From positions 8,998,874-9,062,873 of the forward strand of contig OX393562.1 of NCBI GenBank assembly GCA_947652115.1: DNA of 64,000 bases, given 5' to 3'. Below are positions 16,731 through 28,170 of the stretch, in pieces. The translations under genes and the position numbers were made by a program. This stretch comes from Blastomussa wellsi (Eukaryota > Cnidaria > Anthozoa > Scleractinia > Plerogyridae). The notes beneath the pieces are model-generated. The model had not been told where the DNA came from and made no database searches. It saw only the letters and a list, made by a program, of their open reading frames with translations. Position 1 is the first letter of the stretch. Each line of letters opens with the position of its first letter.

Positions 16731-16917
16731 AACTGTCCCCAGAGGGTGTTACATTCTTGGAAGTATTGCTTAAAATATGGCACATGCTTTCGATAAATTT
16801 GATATAACGCTGCCCACTCAAATAAATACACCTGTTGGTGCGATGGTTATTAACAAATTTGCAAATAAAAATAACTCTTGTCAGTGACTTAGCCGATTTT
16901 CTTGGCGTATTCACCGT
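16731..16917 (+). pseudogene. Fragment of capsid-like protein gene (Polinton-like copy A)
   Basis: This matches the central part of the better copy at 19,707-19,960 at the nucleotide level, with frame-disrupting differences. It is cut off by the palindromic MITE at 16,936. Only about 190 bases remain. Confidence 0.6.
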
Positions 16918-16935
16918 ATTGATGTTGAGAACTTA

Positions 16936-17001
16936 CCAACCTCGTTCCCAGGGTCTTTTCCCGCCCCCAAGCCAGGGAAAAGACCCTGGGAACGAGGTTG
17001 G
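16936..17001. mobile_element. Short palindromic MITE
   Basis: A 66-bp inverted repeat: CCAACCTCGTTCCCAGGG... on the left and its complement on the right, with a tiny loop. I associate this sequence with a very abundant short repeat in coral genomes, which supports the host assignment; this is from memory and not checked. It separates the capsid-like fragment from the hydrophobic protein gene. Confidence 0.8.
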
Positions 17002-17002
17002 C

Positions 17003-17536
17003 AAAATTGAAAAAGAAATTGCCGATGAGGCTGAACATTACAGGCTTGTGTTGAAAAAATGCAAGAAAGCTCGGAAAGTGATTCACTATTCCGCGGTCTC
17101 TCTTGGCTTTGCAAGTGCCGCCCTGTCTTCCGGGGCCGTTGCAAGTTCACTCACTGGCGTCGGAATTGTGGTCGGGGCGCCTGTTGCTGGAATTGCCGCT
17201 CTCCTTGGATTTGCTTCCACAGGCGTGGCAGTTGTTAACAAGAAGCTGGAAAGGAAAGTTAAAAAGCACACGAAAATTCATGCTCTGGCTCTTGCAAAGC
17301 ATGACTCAATCCAAAGCTCCGTCTCTCAAGCTCTTTCCGATAACAATGTTTCCGACGCAGAATTCAAAAAGATCTCGCGTGAAATGCAGAAATATCGTGA
17401 ACTCAAAGAGAGACTGCGGGAAAACTTCGCGGAAAAACAGTCCGATTCGCCGGATCTTGAAACTGACGACGTCCAGCACAAATTTGAACTAAACTTTGAG
17501 ACAAAAAAAAAATCTCTCTCTCTGTTTTTGAAATAA
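17003..17536 (+). pseudogene. Hydrophobic Gly/Ala-rich protein (Polinton-like copy A), 5' end lost
   Basis: An open frame of about 177 codons. A charged helical N-terminal part is followed by a long small-residue hydrophobic stretch (Gly, Ala, Val, Ser), then a charged helical C-terminal part. A second copy lies at 20,244-20,880. The natural start has been replaced by the MITE, so this copy lacks its own N-terminus. The hydrophobic centre could insert into membranes, as minor virion proteins do, but I cannot name the family. Confidence 0.55.
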
Positions 17537-17976
17537 CGCGTCACGCGATCCCCGATTCCTGATCTCCACTCCTAATTTGGAGTTTTGAGGCTTCGAATTA
17601 AAAACAGAGACTTTATTATAAAAACATGATTGCGAGCTTTCACTTGTTTGTGCTTTTTTTGTTGGATCTTGCAACTCCACAGTGGCAGAAAAATATAAGA
17701 AATATCGCACACGAAGTTGTCGAGTGTCTCAACGAAAAAGAGAAACAACCAACTTTTGATGCGCGTATGCAAATTTCACGTTCCTGAACAACCCCTAATT
17801 CCAGAACGACCACGATTCAGTCTGATTTTTTTTCATGGGCGCTTCAGAATTTTCATGGGCGTTATGTTTGGTGCGCTTTGCAATGTCTAAAAAAAAAAGT
17901 TGCGTCATTTCTATTCATTGTGTCCTGCAATGTCTATTTCTTTATTCCGCCATCGCATGACGTCAATACTTCGAAA

Positions 17977-18890
17977 TCAAAACTGTTTGACCCGCATGCC
18001 CACCCGTTTATGCTTTTTGGGGGCCAATTGTTTGGTTGTCAAAATACCCCGCCTATCCTCTGGGTAGTCACTCACCACCTTGAAGAAGGGTCTGCGAGAG
18101 TTGTATTCATTTATATCCGGCCAAACATTGTGTTTAAAACCTTTTTGGTAGCAAGGTGCGCAGAGTCCGTCTCCACCGCACTGGGTGCACTCTAAACAGA
18201 ATAGCGCCTTCACAAGCCTTTTTCGTTTTTGGCAGAATGGTGCTGTTAAAATCTCGTGATGTATCTCATTCCAGCCCAGAGTCCTTCTCTCTTTGATTCG
18301 CTCTTTGTCTTCCGTGCGCTCTTCAAACACATTCCGAATTTCCGTTTGTGTTTGTTCTTGCATTTTTTCAAATGTTTCTAAATCAATTTCCGCTAGTTCT
18401 TGTTCTAAATTCTCCCACGTTGCTTGTCCAATTTCCTTTGCAGCCATCGGCAACTTTGATGTGCGAGAAAATAATTGAGTTGCTTTCGACAAATATGCAA
18501 ATCTCTAACTGCTTGCCCTTTTAACAACAAGTTTGCAAATCTCTAACTGGTTGACATCAGCTCGTGCAAAACACGTTAAAAATTTTTCTCCGCGCTTTTA
18601 TGTTTGCGAAGAAGCCGCTGTCTTAGCTTGTTCCCGCCGCAAGCTAGACATAAACGGTCATCACACAAAACTCCAACGCCGCAGCTGCGTCATGGTCCGG
18701 GGCCTTTGCATTCCTCTTCTTAGCTGAAAGTTTTGCTGGCCGCAACATTCTCCGACACACCGTTTGCCGCAGTTCTCTTTCCGATTTCGCATCAACCACA
18801 CGCAGTTGTTTGCCTCGCGCACCATTGTATTCATGGTGTCGCTTCTTTCTAATTGTGCGAACCAGCCGGCCAGGGGTTGTCCTTCTTCGA
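17977..18890 (-). pseudogene. Cys-rich zinc-binding-type protein (Polinton-like copy A), broken
   Basis: The 171-codon frame at 17,977-18,492 corresponds to the C-terminal half of the gene copy at 21,046. Both share LGW-(N/D)-EIH and a series of C-x2-C pairs. The region 18,500-18,890 continues the match in shifted frames, including the CGKRCVGECCGQQNF-like stretch. Several C-x2-C pairs suggest zinc binding. At least two frameshifts make this copy inactive. It stops at the palindrome at 18,893. Confidence 0.55.
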
Positions 18891-18892
18891 TA

Positions 18893-19055
18893 AGTAGTAT
18901 AGCCTGAATGAAACAAATACTACCAGGAATCACCGTTAGTTTCCTATTTCGAAACCCCCTGGTGTGCGAAGCGAGGTTCGTGCGCCAGGGGGTTTCGAAA
19001 TAGGAATCTAACGGTGATGATCAGGTGTTATTTGTTTCATTCAGGCTATACTACT
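18893..19055. repeat. Palindromic junction 1 (163 bp)
   Basis: The arms begin AGTAGTATAGCCTGAATGAA on the left and end with its complement on the right. They continue inwards with good complementarity to a loop near 18,975. The outer ~50 bases are shared with palindrome 2. It separates gene blocks A and B. Confidence 0.85.
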
Positions 19056-19502
19056 GCAACACACATATCCACTGAGTTGTTGAATATTTTCTTCAAACTT
19101 GGCGCCGCGTCTTCAAAGAGAACTGCTGGAACCGGCAGCGAACTTTTTTCTGTGCTGGGCGATAACTGACTCGGGAAGCCGCCAACGTCATTCAAACCCA
19201 GCGCGCTTTTCATGCCTGCACTGCAATATTTGCGGTCTGAACCGAAGACGCTTTGCAGACTGCCGGAACCCTCTTTGTAAAATATTTCAGCTGTTGCTGT
19301 GTGGTCCAACGCAAAAAAATGTCTGTGCTTCAAATTTGCTTTTGTCGGCCCTCGGAAACCGTGCAGAAAAGACCGTCCACGCCTTCTCTTGTGCAAGCTT
19401 CGCACTGGCAGACTGCGCGTTGCCGGCAGACTGCGCTCTTTTTTCGAGATAGTCAAACGCAACAGAATCTGTTTGTGTTCTTGCAGTTTTGAAGATGTTC
19501 AT
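19046..19502 (-). pseudogene. Small unrecognised gene of Polinton-like copy B, frameshifted
   Basis: A minus-strand frame from ATG 19502 continues, after a frameshift near 19,300, into another frame whose stop codon is supplied by the palindrome. It diverges from the capsid-like gene at 19,529 with 26 bases between them. No domain recognised. Confidence 0.4.
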
Positions 19503-19528
19503 TTTTTTAACTCCCCATTATTTTTCAA

Positions 19529-20220
19529 TTGAAAATTTGCGCGCAACAAAATAAAATTGTTGTGCTTACTATTTCTACGTCTTCTAATCCATGCACCGTC
19601 AATTTTGACAACCCGATTCCTGAGTCCTCTTCCGTTAGGCTGTTGTCTTGTTCGCTTTATGATTCGTGGCATAATTTGAAAAACGATGGGGTAATTTCAA
19701 TGTGTGATCGAGATGGTAAAAACTCTGTTCCCATAACTGTCCCCAGAGGGTATTACACATACATTACACAAATATTGCACATGCTTTCGCTAAATTTGAT
19801 ATAGTGCTGCCCACTCAAATAAATACACCTGTTGGTGCGATGGTAATTAATAAATTTGCAAATAAAAAAATAACTCTTGACAGTGACTTAGCCGATTTTC
19901 TTGGCGTATCTCGCGAATTGATGTTTAGAACTTTAGTCAAGTGGCTTAGAACACCGAGTACTTACTTTGTTCATTGCGACTTGGTTGACCGCAATCAAAA
20001 TTTGGTAAATGGTAAAGCTTCAACCCTTCTTGCAAAGTTTGACATCCGAGGGGAAGCTTTCGCCGAAAAAGTCCACTATCAAACGGACGAACAGCCGCCC
20101 TTTCGTGACGCTTCGACAGGCAAATATGTAAACAGCGTAACGCTTTCAGTCCAAGATGATGATTGGGAACTGTTTGATTTTAACGATCAACCCCTACAAT
20201 TCGAATTGCAAATCATTTAA
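19529..20220 (+). pseudogene. Capsid-like (predicted jelly-roll) protein, Polinton-like copy B, one frameshift
   Basis: The first half is open to a TAG at 19,802-19,804. The second half, one base out of phase, is open from about 19,765 to 20,220. The pattern is a beta-rich N-terminal part, an ADFLG region, then YFVHCDL, KFDIRG and a C-terminal LFDFNDQPLQFELQI-type strand. I recall this pattern from proteins of Polinton-like elements in cnidarians and would predict a jelly-roll virion protein, possibly penton-like. The frameshift is in an ACACATACATTACACA-rich stretch. Homology should be checked by structure prediction. Confidence 0.5.
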
Positions 20221-20243
20221 AAAATAAAATCTGTGTATATACC

Positions 20244-20880
20244 ATGTCTTCGGCAAATGTGTTGCCAAGTGCTCCGCCTATAGGTTCCTCTGGAAAGAAC
20301 CAATTCCCGGCTAACTGAGATCAGCAAAATTGAAAAAGAAATTGCCGATGAGGCTGAACACTATAGGCTTGTGTTGAAAAAATACAAGAAACCTCGGAAA
20401 GTGATTCACTATTCCGTGGTCTCTTTTGGCTTTGCAAGTGCCGCCCTATCCTCCGGGGCCGTTGCAAGTTCAATCACTGGTGTCGGAATTGTGGTCGGTG
20501 TGCCTATTGCTGGAATTGCCGCCCTCCTTGGGTTTGCTTCCACAGGCGTGTCTGTTGCGAACAAGAAGCTGGAAAGGAAAGTTAAAAAAAACACACGAAA
20601 ATTCATGCTCTGGCTCTTGCAAAGCATGACTCAATCCAAAGCTCCGTCTCTCAAGCTCTTTCTGATAACAATGTTTCCGACGCAGAATTCAAACAGATAT
20701 CTCGTGAAATGCAGAAATATCGTGAACTCAAAGAGAGGCTGTGGGAAAACGTCGCGGAAAAACAGACCGATTCGCCGGATCTTGAAATGATAAAAAAAAC
20801 AGGTTCGGCAATAGTTTCGGCAAGAGCTTCGAAAAAAACTGACGGCGTCCAGCACAAATTTGAACTAAACTTAAAAAAAT
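20244..20880 (+). pseudogene. Hydrophobic Gly/Ala-rich protein (Polinton-like copy B), frameshifted
   Basis: This copy keeps a natural-looking start at ATG 20244 with a short Pro/Ser-rich head. A frameshift near 20,310 leads into the same helical and hydrophobic sequence as copy A. A second shift in an A-run near 20,588 disrupts the C-terminal part. Its order after the capsid-like gene matches copy A. Confidence 0.5.
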
Positions 20881-21045
20881 AGACCAGTCCTGGTGGCCTG
20901 TCCCTTGCGAAAAAAAATCACCAATAGAGCACAAAAAAATTAAAGAGAGGCAAAACTTCTTCAGCGAAGTCCAAAATGCTTCTGCTTTTCCACACGATTT
21001 TCTGCATTTACAACGAACTTTCAACACCCGTTTGGCAGAGCGAGG

Positions 21046-21920
21046 TCAGACGGATAAGACAGCAAGTTGTAGAGGCAATGCGCGAGCTCGAAAGATCAAA
21101 TCGACAGCTTTGACCAATCTTGTTGTTCCAACCCGTTCTCTGTGGCGCTCGCCAAACCGTGTGCGGGGAGCCATCCGAGGGCCTGTTTGCACATTGGTCA
21201 CGCGGTTCAAATTGCTTTCAAAAACAGTTCGGTCGCCGAGAAAGTGTTTGTCTCCATTTTTTAAGCACGACAAACACAAGCCATTCCGTTTGCTTTTGGT
21301 GCATTTTCTACAAACCGTGGCCTTGACAATTTGTTGGCGTCTGGTGCAGAAAGGAGCAGCTTCTAGCTCCTCGTGAATTTCATCCCAGCCAAGAGATGCT
21401 CTTTGTGCTATATACTCTAGCATATGTTTGGGTTTTTGCGCAGGCATATATTTACGCGCAGTTAATTGTTCAACTGAATAATTCTGGCACGCAAGTATTT
21501 CCTGTTCAGACATTTCGTCCATACTCTGCGCATAACATCGGGGTGCGGTTCTTGCTGCAGCCATCGGCAACTTTGAGTTGCGCAGCTCGTGCAAAACACG
21601 TTCAAAATTTTTCTCCGCCTTTTTTTGTTTGCGAATAAGCCGCTGTCTAAGCCTGTTTCTGCCGCAAGCAAAACATAAACGGTAATCACACAAAACTCCA
21701 ACGCCGCAGCTGCGGCATGGTGCGGGCCTTTGCATTCCTCTTCTTAGGTTAAAGTTTTGCTACCCGCAATATACTCCGACACACTTTTTGCCACAATTCT
21801 CTTTCCGATTCCGCATCAACCACACGCAGTTGTTTGCTCCGCGCACCATTGTGCTGTTTGAAATGGTGCCGCTTCTTTCTAATTGCCCATACCGCGGCCG
21901 GGGGTTGTCCTTCCTCGACA
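21046..21920 (-). pseudogene. Cys-rich zinc-binding-type protein (Polinton-like copy B)
   Basis: A 229-codon open frame (21,735-21,046) contains CRSCGVG, CFACG and later C-x2-C pairs, so zinc binding is likely. The homologous sequence continues upstream to the palindrome at 21,921, but a TAG at 21,760-21,762 interrupts it where copy A has a Gln codon. It is the best-preserved copy, yet still broken. The family is unknown. Confidence 0.5.
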
Positions 21921-22222
21921 AGTAGTATATCCTGAACCGTTTTTGTTTCCTGTTTTAAAGCTCCCAACAGCGCAGTTTTGTCTGCATATTTGCTTCCTTT
22001 TGTTTGCTCATCCGCTTCCTCATTTGTTGAAGAGAGATTTCACTTTCCCGTGGGTGACTCGCTCCGACAAGTCGGAGCTGAGTCTTCAGACATTTCGAAA
22101 TCCCTCTTCAACAAATGAGGAAGCAATGCGCAAACTTGCCGTTTTTCGCCGTTGGGAGCTTTAAATCAGGAAACTAAACGGTGATGATCAGGTGTTATTC
22201 GCTTCATTCAGGCTATACTACT
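21921..22222. repeat. Palindromic junction 2 (302 bp)
   Basis: The left arm starts AGTAGTATATCCTGAA and the right arm ends with GGCTATACTACT. The two arms pair over much of their length, including CTCATTTGTTGAAGAG. The outer ~50 bases match palindrome 1, while the centre is different. It separates block B from the PolB fragment. Confidence 0.8.
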
Positions 22223-23126
22223 TCCCCTCTTCCGGCATCTCGATCCTTGTCGGCCTGCCATTCACGCCGTTGCAATATTTTTTGTGGTTCTCGAGCAACT
22301 CCGCTCGTGAAAAACCTGTTAAGCACAGCATGCAGTAGTGCTTTGCCTCCCTGTTTTTGTTCTGATCGAACAGCAAAGCGCTCACCCGTTTTACATAACA
22401 ATAGTGCTGTATTTCCCCTGACTCTATTTGCATCAGGCTTACCCTTGGTAAATTTCTTTCTTTCTTACTTATTCTGTGGACTATCACACAGTTGTTTTCC
22501 CAGCCAAAGACATTTATTGCGAGGCCTTTGTTTTGTGCCTCAAGCTTGTCTATCTGTTTCACCGGTGTTGGGAAATCGATGCCATTGTAGTTGATACCAT
22601 CGTTAACCGGATATTTGCTTGGTCTTTGTGGGTCTTTTGATCCAGGGAATAAATAAGCTCTGAGTGCCCACTTCAAACATTCATTGTCCCTGTTTTGTAC
22701 GTTGATTATGGCCTTCTTTTTTGCCAGATTGGCCGGAAGAGGCAAATAAGTTCCTCCACGCAGCGGTTGATAGCGTGCGACATTCACGAACGCAGTCTTT
22801 ATCATTTTAACTTCCCATCCTGATCCATTCTCAGACCAGTTTTCTATTTCTCCCTTTGTTCTTTGAATGAATTCATCGAATTTTTGTTTTATCAGTTCTT
22901 CATCATGCCTGTTGAAAACATGCGGTTGTTTTTCTTGAAAATAATGTTTCATGTGTTGCGTTTCATTGTTTCCTTCTATTGAAAACTTTACTTCTAACCC
23001 GAAACTTACTTTCACGCTTTTTAACTTTTGGAGTTCTTGTTCAACCAAATCAGTGAACCTTGCTTTATTTTCTCTTGCAAACACCAATAAATCTTTGTTG
23101 TTTGGATTTCCTTTGGGTACATCCAT
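22223..23126 (-). pseudogene. N-terminal part of protein-primed-type PolB (Polinton-like), truncated
   Basis: An open frame of about 302 codons from ATG 23126. It has LPLPANLAKKKAIINVQN with a DNECLKWA motif, an INVFGWE stretch and, near the end, a C-x2-C...H...C zinc finger (YCMLC...HKKYC) followed by an MPEEGK motif. This matches my memory of the region ahead of the exonuclease domain in organellar/viral-type DNA polymerases of Polinton-like elements in cnidarians. The exonuclease and polymerase domains are absent: the frame stops at a TAG formed where palindrome 2 begins. It cannot encode a working polymerase. Confidence 0.65.
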
Positions 23127-23459
23127 TCTCCAAACACGAAGCCATTCCCGGAAATTACTTTATGATAATTGAAACCCGTCATATAATACAACCTGTTGTG
23201 ATTGCAATGGTTGACGTAGGTTTGTGTTTGCCTCCCTCGTTATTGGACCGTAAAACATTTGCAAAACAGCGGATGAATAATTTGCGGCAGCCATTTTGGT
23301 GTATATACTTGTGCAGATAATTCTTCAATTGGAAAATAATTGTGGCACAAATTCGTAGATATCCAGTGCAGACATTTCTTCAATAAAAAATATTATTCTC
23401 TGGTACACCGCTTGGGGTCACGCTCTTTTGTTTACTTCTTGTTTGCATAATTATTTGCT

Positions 23460-23748
23460 TTCACACACACAGGAACGATCGGGGTTCTGGCGCAGCAAGT
23501 TTGCAATTTGTTTTCTTATCGCTGAAAGCCGCGGGAACAGATGTTTGGTGGTATGGTGGTAATTGCAAAATTTGGTTGTCGAAAATTTGGTTGTAAAAAA
23601 ATGCGCTCTAGTAACAACCAAACTTTCGACAACCAAATTTTGCAATTGTCCCCATTCCACCAAACATCTGTTCCCGCGGCTTTCAGCGATAAGAAAACAA
23701 ATTGCAAACTTGCTGCGCCAGAACCCCCATCGTTCCTGTGTGTCAAAA
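23460..23748. mobile_element. Foldback element inserted in a LINE (289 bp)
   Basis: Two arms of about 130 bases pair almost perfectly, e.g. GAACAGATGTTTGGTGG on the left and its complement on the right. The loop is about 25-40 bases. It interrupts the reading of the LINE fragment on its right. Confidence 0.85.
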
Positions 23749-23749
23749 T

Positions 23750-24451
23750 AATAGACACATTTCTCGGAAGAGAATGTGGTCTCAAGGAGAGCCACAAGGA
23801 CTCAGCATTACAATGGTGGTAATCTTCTAACCACTTGCATGGGATAGAATTTGAGATGTAAGCACATACTCCACCACCATCGTGGTTCACTCTATCCGAT
23901 CTAAAAATAGAGTAGCCAGGAATCATAACAGCCATATTCTGAATATTCGAAGAAAGCCATGTCTCAGTTAAACAAATGACTTGTTCTTTATTCAGACTTG
24001 CAACTTGCTGTAGTTCATCCACTTTATTGGAGAGAACGCGGGTGTTTGTGGATAAGATTGTAGGGATATGATGATGCTTAGTATTTGACACTCTCTTGAG
24101 GAAGCGAAGATTCGTGTAGCTTCGTTTGCATGAACGAGTTGGCGTAATCCTAGAGGTTATACGAGTTGGAATTCTGGTTCTCGTTGATGCTTCCTTTCTT
24201 TTTCCACCTCTTTCCCCCCTATATTTCAAGATTTGTAGATCACGAAGCTTGTGCAGGACATCCAAAGGTAGATACTTCACAGAGTAGCCAGCCCTAGAGC
24301 GAAGGAAAATGAGTTTCTCACGGGTGAATGACAACCGTGTCACGCCATCTTGCGACGAATGTTGTAGTCTTCCTTCTGCTAAACCAGAAACTGCAGACGT
24401 TCTTTCAAACCCGCCCTGGGGGCCAGGGTTCCTTTGAACATCCATACACAC
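23750..24451 (-). mobile_element. 5' fragment of a CR1/Jockey-like LINE with 2A-like motif
   Basis: The minus-strand frame starts with MDVQRNPGP, close to the D-V/I-E-x-N-P-G-P ribosome-skipping 2A motif found at the N-terminus of some LINE proteins. It leads into the start of an APE-type endonuclease domain (ICLTETWLS, GGGVCAYI). The sequence is cut by the foldback element. The reverse transcriptase part is missing. Confidence 0.7.
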
Positions 24452-25397
24452 GGTTCAATCCAAAACTAATTTGCGCTGTCTGATAGGCTAATTATAACTT
24501 GTCAAAAATGTTTGTTGGGTGGCCACACTAAGGCACGTCGCGCTATAACTGTGTAGATGGAACGTAGCAATTTGTGATGAACAAAATACCTGAACAAAGT
24601 TTGGAGTTGCTCCCCTGCTGAGAAATTCTACAAACTGAAATGTAAGTCACCATGTTTAGGCTCAAAATTTACATTAGCTTTGTTTCTATTTATTTTTTTT
24701 TTTATCTGTGTATTGGTCAAATGATCGTTTTATCCATCTATCTAAACACCCCAAAAAATATACAACAGGCAAAGTGTTTTCTGCAGTTACGGCAAGCATA
24801 CTGGTACAGTCCTCTGAATTTTTTTATCACTTTTTTTGAAGACATCAACATCCTATTAATTGAATGTTTTATTCTTGCTCTCCCTCCTTACCTTCATATA
24901 TTTTACACACCTACAGAACCCCGATAGAAATTCAAATTGAACTTCATATATTTCTTTACTTGTTTGGTTTTTGAGCCCCCGTCCCACCCCCCCTCTTCTC
25001 AGGAATTTTCAATACTTTCTGGACGGGGCGGGGTAAAGAGATTTGTTGTTGGAGGAGTGACAATTGTAAAAAAATATGAATGCCATGGAATTAAACAAAT
25101 ACCCAGTGTTTATTGCCTACAATCATTTGGGTGGCCTTTCATATTTGAACGAATGCACACCAGGTGATAACATTTTCAACGTAGTGCCACCCTGAGAAAC
25201 AAGACTACATTCAAAAAGAATAATTAACCTTTTTATTAGCAATTTAATGTATATCAGACTGGACTTGCAAAGAAAGGTACAGAACATTGGCCTGTTTTGA
25301 CCATTTATAGATTTATAGGATTTTTACTATGTCCTGAGCTAGCACAAACCTTGACAGCAAAGCTTATAATTATGTAATAAAATCCAATATGCTTATG

Positions 25398-25800
25398 GGA
25401 CAAGTCAACAGAACAGATAAGATAAAAATATATTTTATGCCCCAAAATGTTCTGATATTCTCTGATCTAGTAGAAACCTAAACAGAAAAGCCTGTGAATG
25501 TTAAATAATATCCCCAGTAAGACTTAATGGAGGTCATATACTTATGTGAAGTTTGACTCTCTGAGCGGTACTACCTTATTATATAATACCGCTCAGAGGG
25601 ACAAGTCAACAGAACAGACACAATAATTATATTTTATGTCCAAAAATGTTCTGATAATCTCTGATCTAGTAGAAACCTAAACAGAAAAGCCTGTGATTGT
25701 TACATAAAATCCAAAGTAAGACTTAATGGAGGTCATATACTTAAATATGAAGTTTGACCCTCTGAGCGGTACTACCTTATTACATAGTACCGCTTAGAGG
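25398..25800. repeat. Tandem duplication of a ~201-bp unit with internal hairpins
   Basis: Units 25,398-25,598 and 25,599-25,800 match closely. A degraded partial unit precedes them from about 25,314. Each unit ends in a hairpin, CTCTGAGCGGTA paired with TACCGCTCAGAG or a close variant. Confidence 0.85.
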
Positions 25801-26283
25801 GACGAAGTACGTAAGCTGCCTCTATCTTACACGATCTCATAAGAAGGCTTTGCAAACGAGCCTCTAAGTGCTCATGGGTTAGGATTTCAAACTAGTATAT
25901 TGGAAAACATACTTTCTTCTTATTATTCTCCTTTCTTCCTCGATGCGAGCTTATTGAAGTAGAGAAACGAGCCAGGAATGAAACGCCATGTTGAATTCAC
26001 CGAGAATTTTCCGAGAGCCAGCCGAGTCGGAAAGTCGTCCCCAGTATCTCTCGGCTGTCCCTCTAAACGGTACTATTTCGGCACAACTTGAAGGCACCCG
26101 TTTTCTGTCCACATTTAAAGTTAAGCTTAAACTCAATACCCCACAGCATGAGTATTCTCAATGACTTGTTTGAGCAAATTATGCATTCAGAGGAGAGAAT
26201 CCGCGAGCGTTTTTCCAGGCTCCGCGAAGGTTGGTATGCAATCGTCAATATTAATTAGTTAATTTTTTTGCTTACAGCTAAGC

Positions 26284-26945
26284 CTACCATGAGTGTCAAA
26301 AGTAGTTGACACATTGACTAGAAATAAACGATTTTTGGGCATACAAATCACATTTGTGAAAACAGAAATTCCTATTTACACATGGCGTTAAATGCAGGAA
26401 TGGCTCCGGGACACTTAGATTTTTTTAGACTTCGATTTTTTCGTCTAATAAAGAGAAAAAGCAAAGTCAATTATAACAGCACAGAGGTGGCTACAATGGT
26501 GGCTAGAATTTATCGTGTTACCCTTACCATTCTTGAGAGCTAAGCGCATAACCGCAGTGCTTAGTAGACTAACCGCAGTGCTTTAGTAGGCTAACCGGAT
26601 TGCTTAATAGGCTAACTGCAGTGCTCAGTAGGCTAACCGGATTGCTTACTAGGCTAACCGCAGTGTTTTAATAGGTTACCCAGGGTGATTTTGTGGGCTA
26701 ATTTAGCTAACCAAACTCGTTTCCAGTGCATTCCGAGCCCAGAGCCATTGCTGTAATTAAGCGCTACTCTATTTACCCAATACCCCCCTTTCCCCCAACC
26801 ACGAATGTTGTGCAAATGTAGCACATGACTTTCTGGAATAAACAACAACATTGATTTGGGGTGAGGGGGTGAAGGATTCAGCACACAGCCTGAGAAAAAA
26901 TGGTTACAAAAATGACAATGTTTCAACACTTTTGTCACTCATTGT
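26284..26945. repeat. Dispersed repeat, copy 1
   Basis: The stretch 26,284-26,348 matches 35,405-35,470, and 26,795-26,945 matches 35,476-35,632, in the same order and orientation. Copy 1 carries about 445 extra bases between the two matching blocks, including the minisatellite. The short palindrome GTGTCAAAAGTAGTTGACAC lies in the first block. Confidence 0.75.
26540..26685. repeat. Minisatellite of ~21-bp units
   Basis: About six to seven units resembling TAGGCTAACCGCAGTGCTTAG, with variation between CGCAGTG and CGGATTG. Confidence 0.85.
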
Positions 26946-27180
26946 CTGAAGGAGTAGATGTTAAATATTGAAAACAATGCGTAAATAAGAAGGAGTTATA
27001 ACATTAATTTATTTGTACCATTGGTGCTAGCCCCACAGACTCATTAATTAGACAGTAATTAATGGGGTTTATGTGATTTTCTGATGACGTTACAATGGTG
27101 TTACCAAATTGGATGAACTGCTGCAAGATGGTTTTCGCTGGTAAAATTAACACAGAAAGTCGCGCTTTTGTCCGTTTTGC

Positions 27181-28170
27181 ATGACAATGAAAAGGAATGA
27201 AACAAATCGAAATCATGGAACAATTGAACATTTCACATTCTTCGGTTTATCAAATTTCGAAAGAGGTGAAAAACGTAAATTCACGCAAAAGTCACGCACC
27301 ACAAATCGCGAATTGGATTATGCCCCAAAAAATAACTCCTCGTATAAAATGCCTAATTCTGAAGCACCTCGTGGATGTAAGGAGGGAGGAGGGAAATTTC
27401 ACCATTAAGCGGATAATGGAAAGATCTGGAGTAAATGGAGCGGAAATTTCTAGCAGAATGCATGTTGCAATCTCACGGCAGGTATGTGAACGCTCCCCAA
27501 AAGGGCCTTTTATCAGCTTCGGACTTCAAGAAGCGAGTATTGCTAAACACATCAAACAAGATTACACCGCAGATTTATGGAGTGACAAAGTTGCCTTTTA
27601 TTTGGATGGGGTTAGTTTTATACATAAATTCAGTCCTGCATGCAGATCAAGTGTACGTGCCAAAAGGAAAGATTTGGTAAAAATGTCAGGAAGGACAAGC
27701 ACCTGGGTGTACTGCCAAAAGATCACATTGTGGCAGTGGCGGACATGTCGCAAAATTTATGGTCACAATCAGGTATGGCGAAGGAGTGACTCTCTGCAAA
27801 CAATGTGATCATTTAAATGGATTGTATTGTGAAGACTTGGTTGGGAGGGAATTTGGGCACATGTTTCGGGATTCAAACTTATATGGATCAAAGCTTCATT
27901 CAGGATGGAGACCCAAGCCAGAATTCAGTGAGAGCATGTGCTGCTTGGAGGAGAACTGGTGCCAAACTTATTCAAATTCCACCTCCAAGTCCAGACATCA
28001 AAAACATTTTCAACATCGTAAAAGTAATTTTATGCCAAGATGTGCTCCGAAACAATATAACATACAAAATTTTTCAGGAGTTCTCTCTTTGCGTATCAGA
28101 AACTATTACAAACCTTGACAAGAACTTAATTAACAAGACAATATTATCAATGAACAAGAGGATGCCATGA
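27181..28170 (+). pseudogene. Tc1/mariner-type transposase relic
   Basis: In successive frames there is an N-terminal helix-turn-helix (ISHSSVYQISKEV), a first acidic motif in FYLDGVSF, a second in DGDPSQN and a third region IPPPSPDIKNIFN in the place of the usual IPP-x-SPDLNPIEN. At least two frameshifts or stops separate these. This order is that of a Tc1-like DDE/DDD transposase. I could not find terminal inverted repeats with confidence. The element is inactive. Confidence 0.65.

Larger units (their letters stand above)
24452..27180. other. AT-rich intergenic DNA with tandem and dispersed repeats
   Basis: I see no supported gene. It holds the 201-bp tandem repeat (25,398-25,800), the 21-bp minisatellite (26,540-26,685) and one copy of a dispersed repeat family (26,284-26,945), listed separately. 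Confidence 0.6.

Noticed and set aside
26540..26685. CRISPR-like spaced repeats
   Set aside because: Units are directly adjacent with no unique spacers and the sequence is animal DNA; it is a minisatellite.
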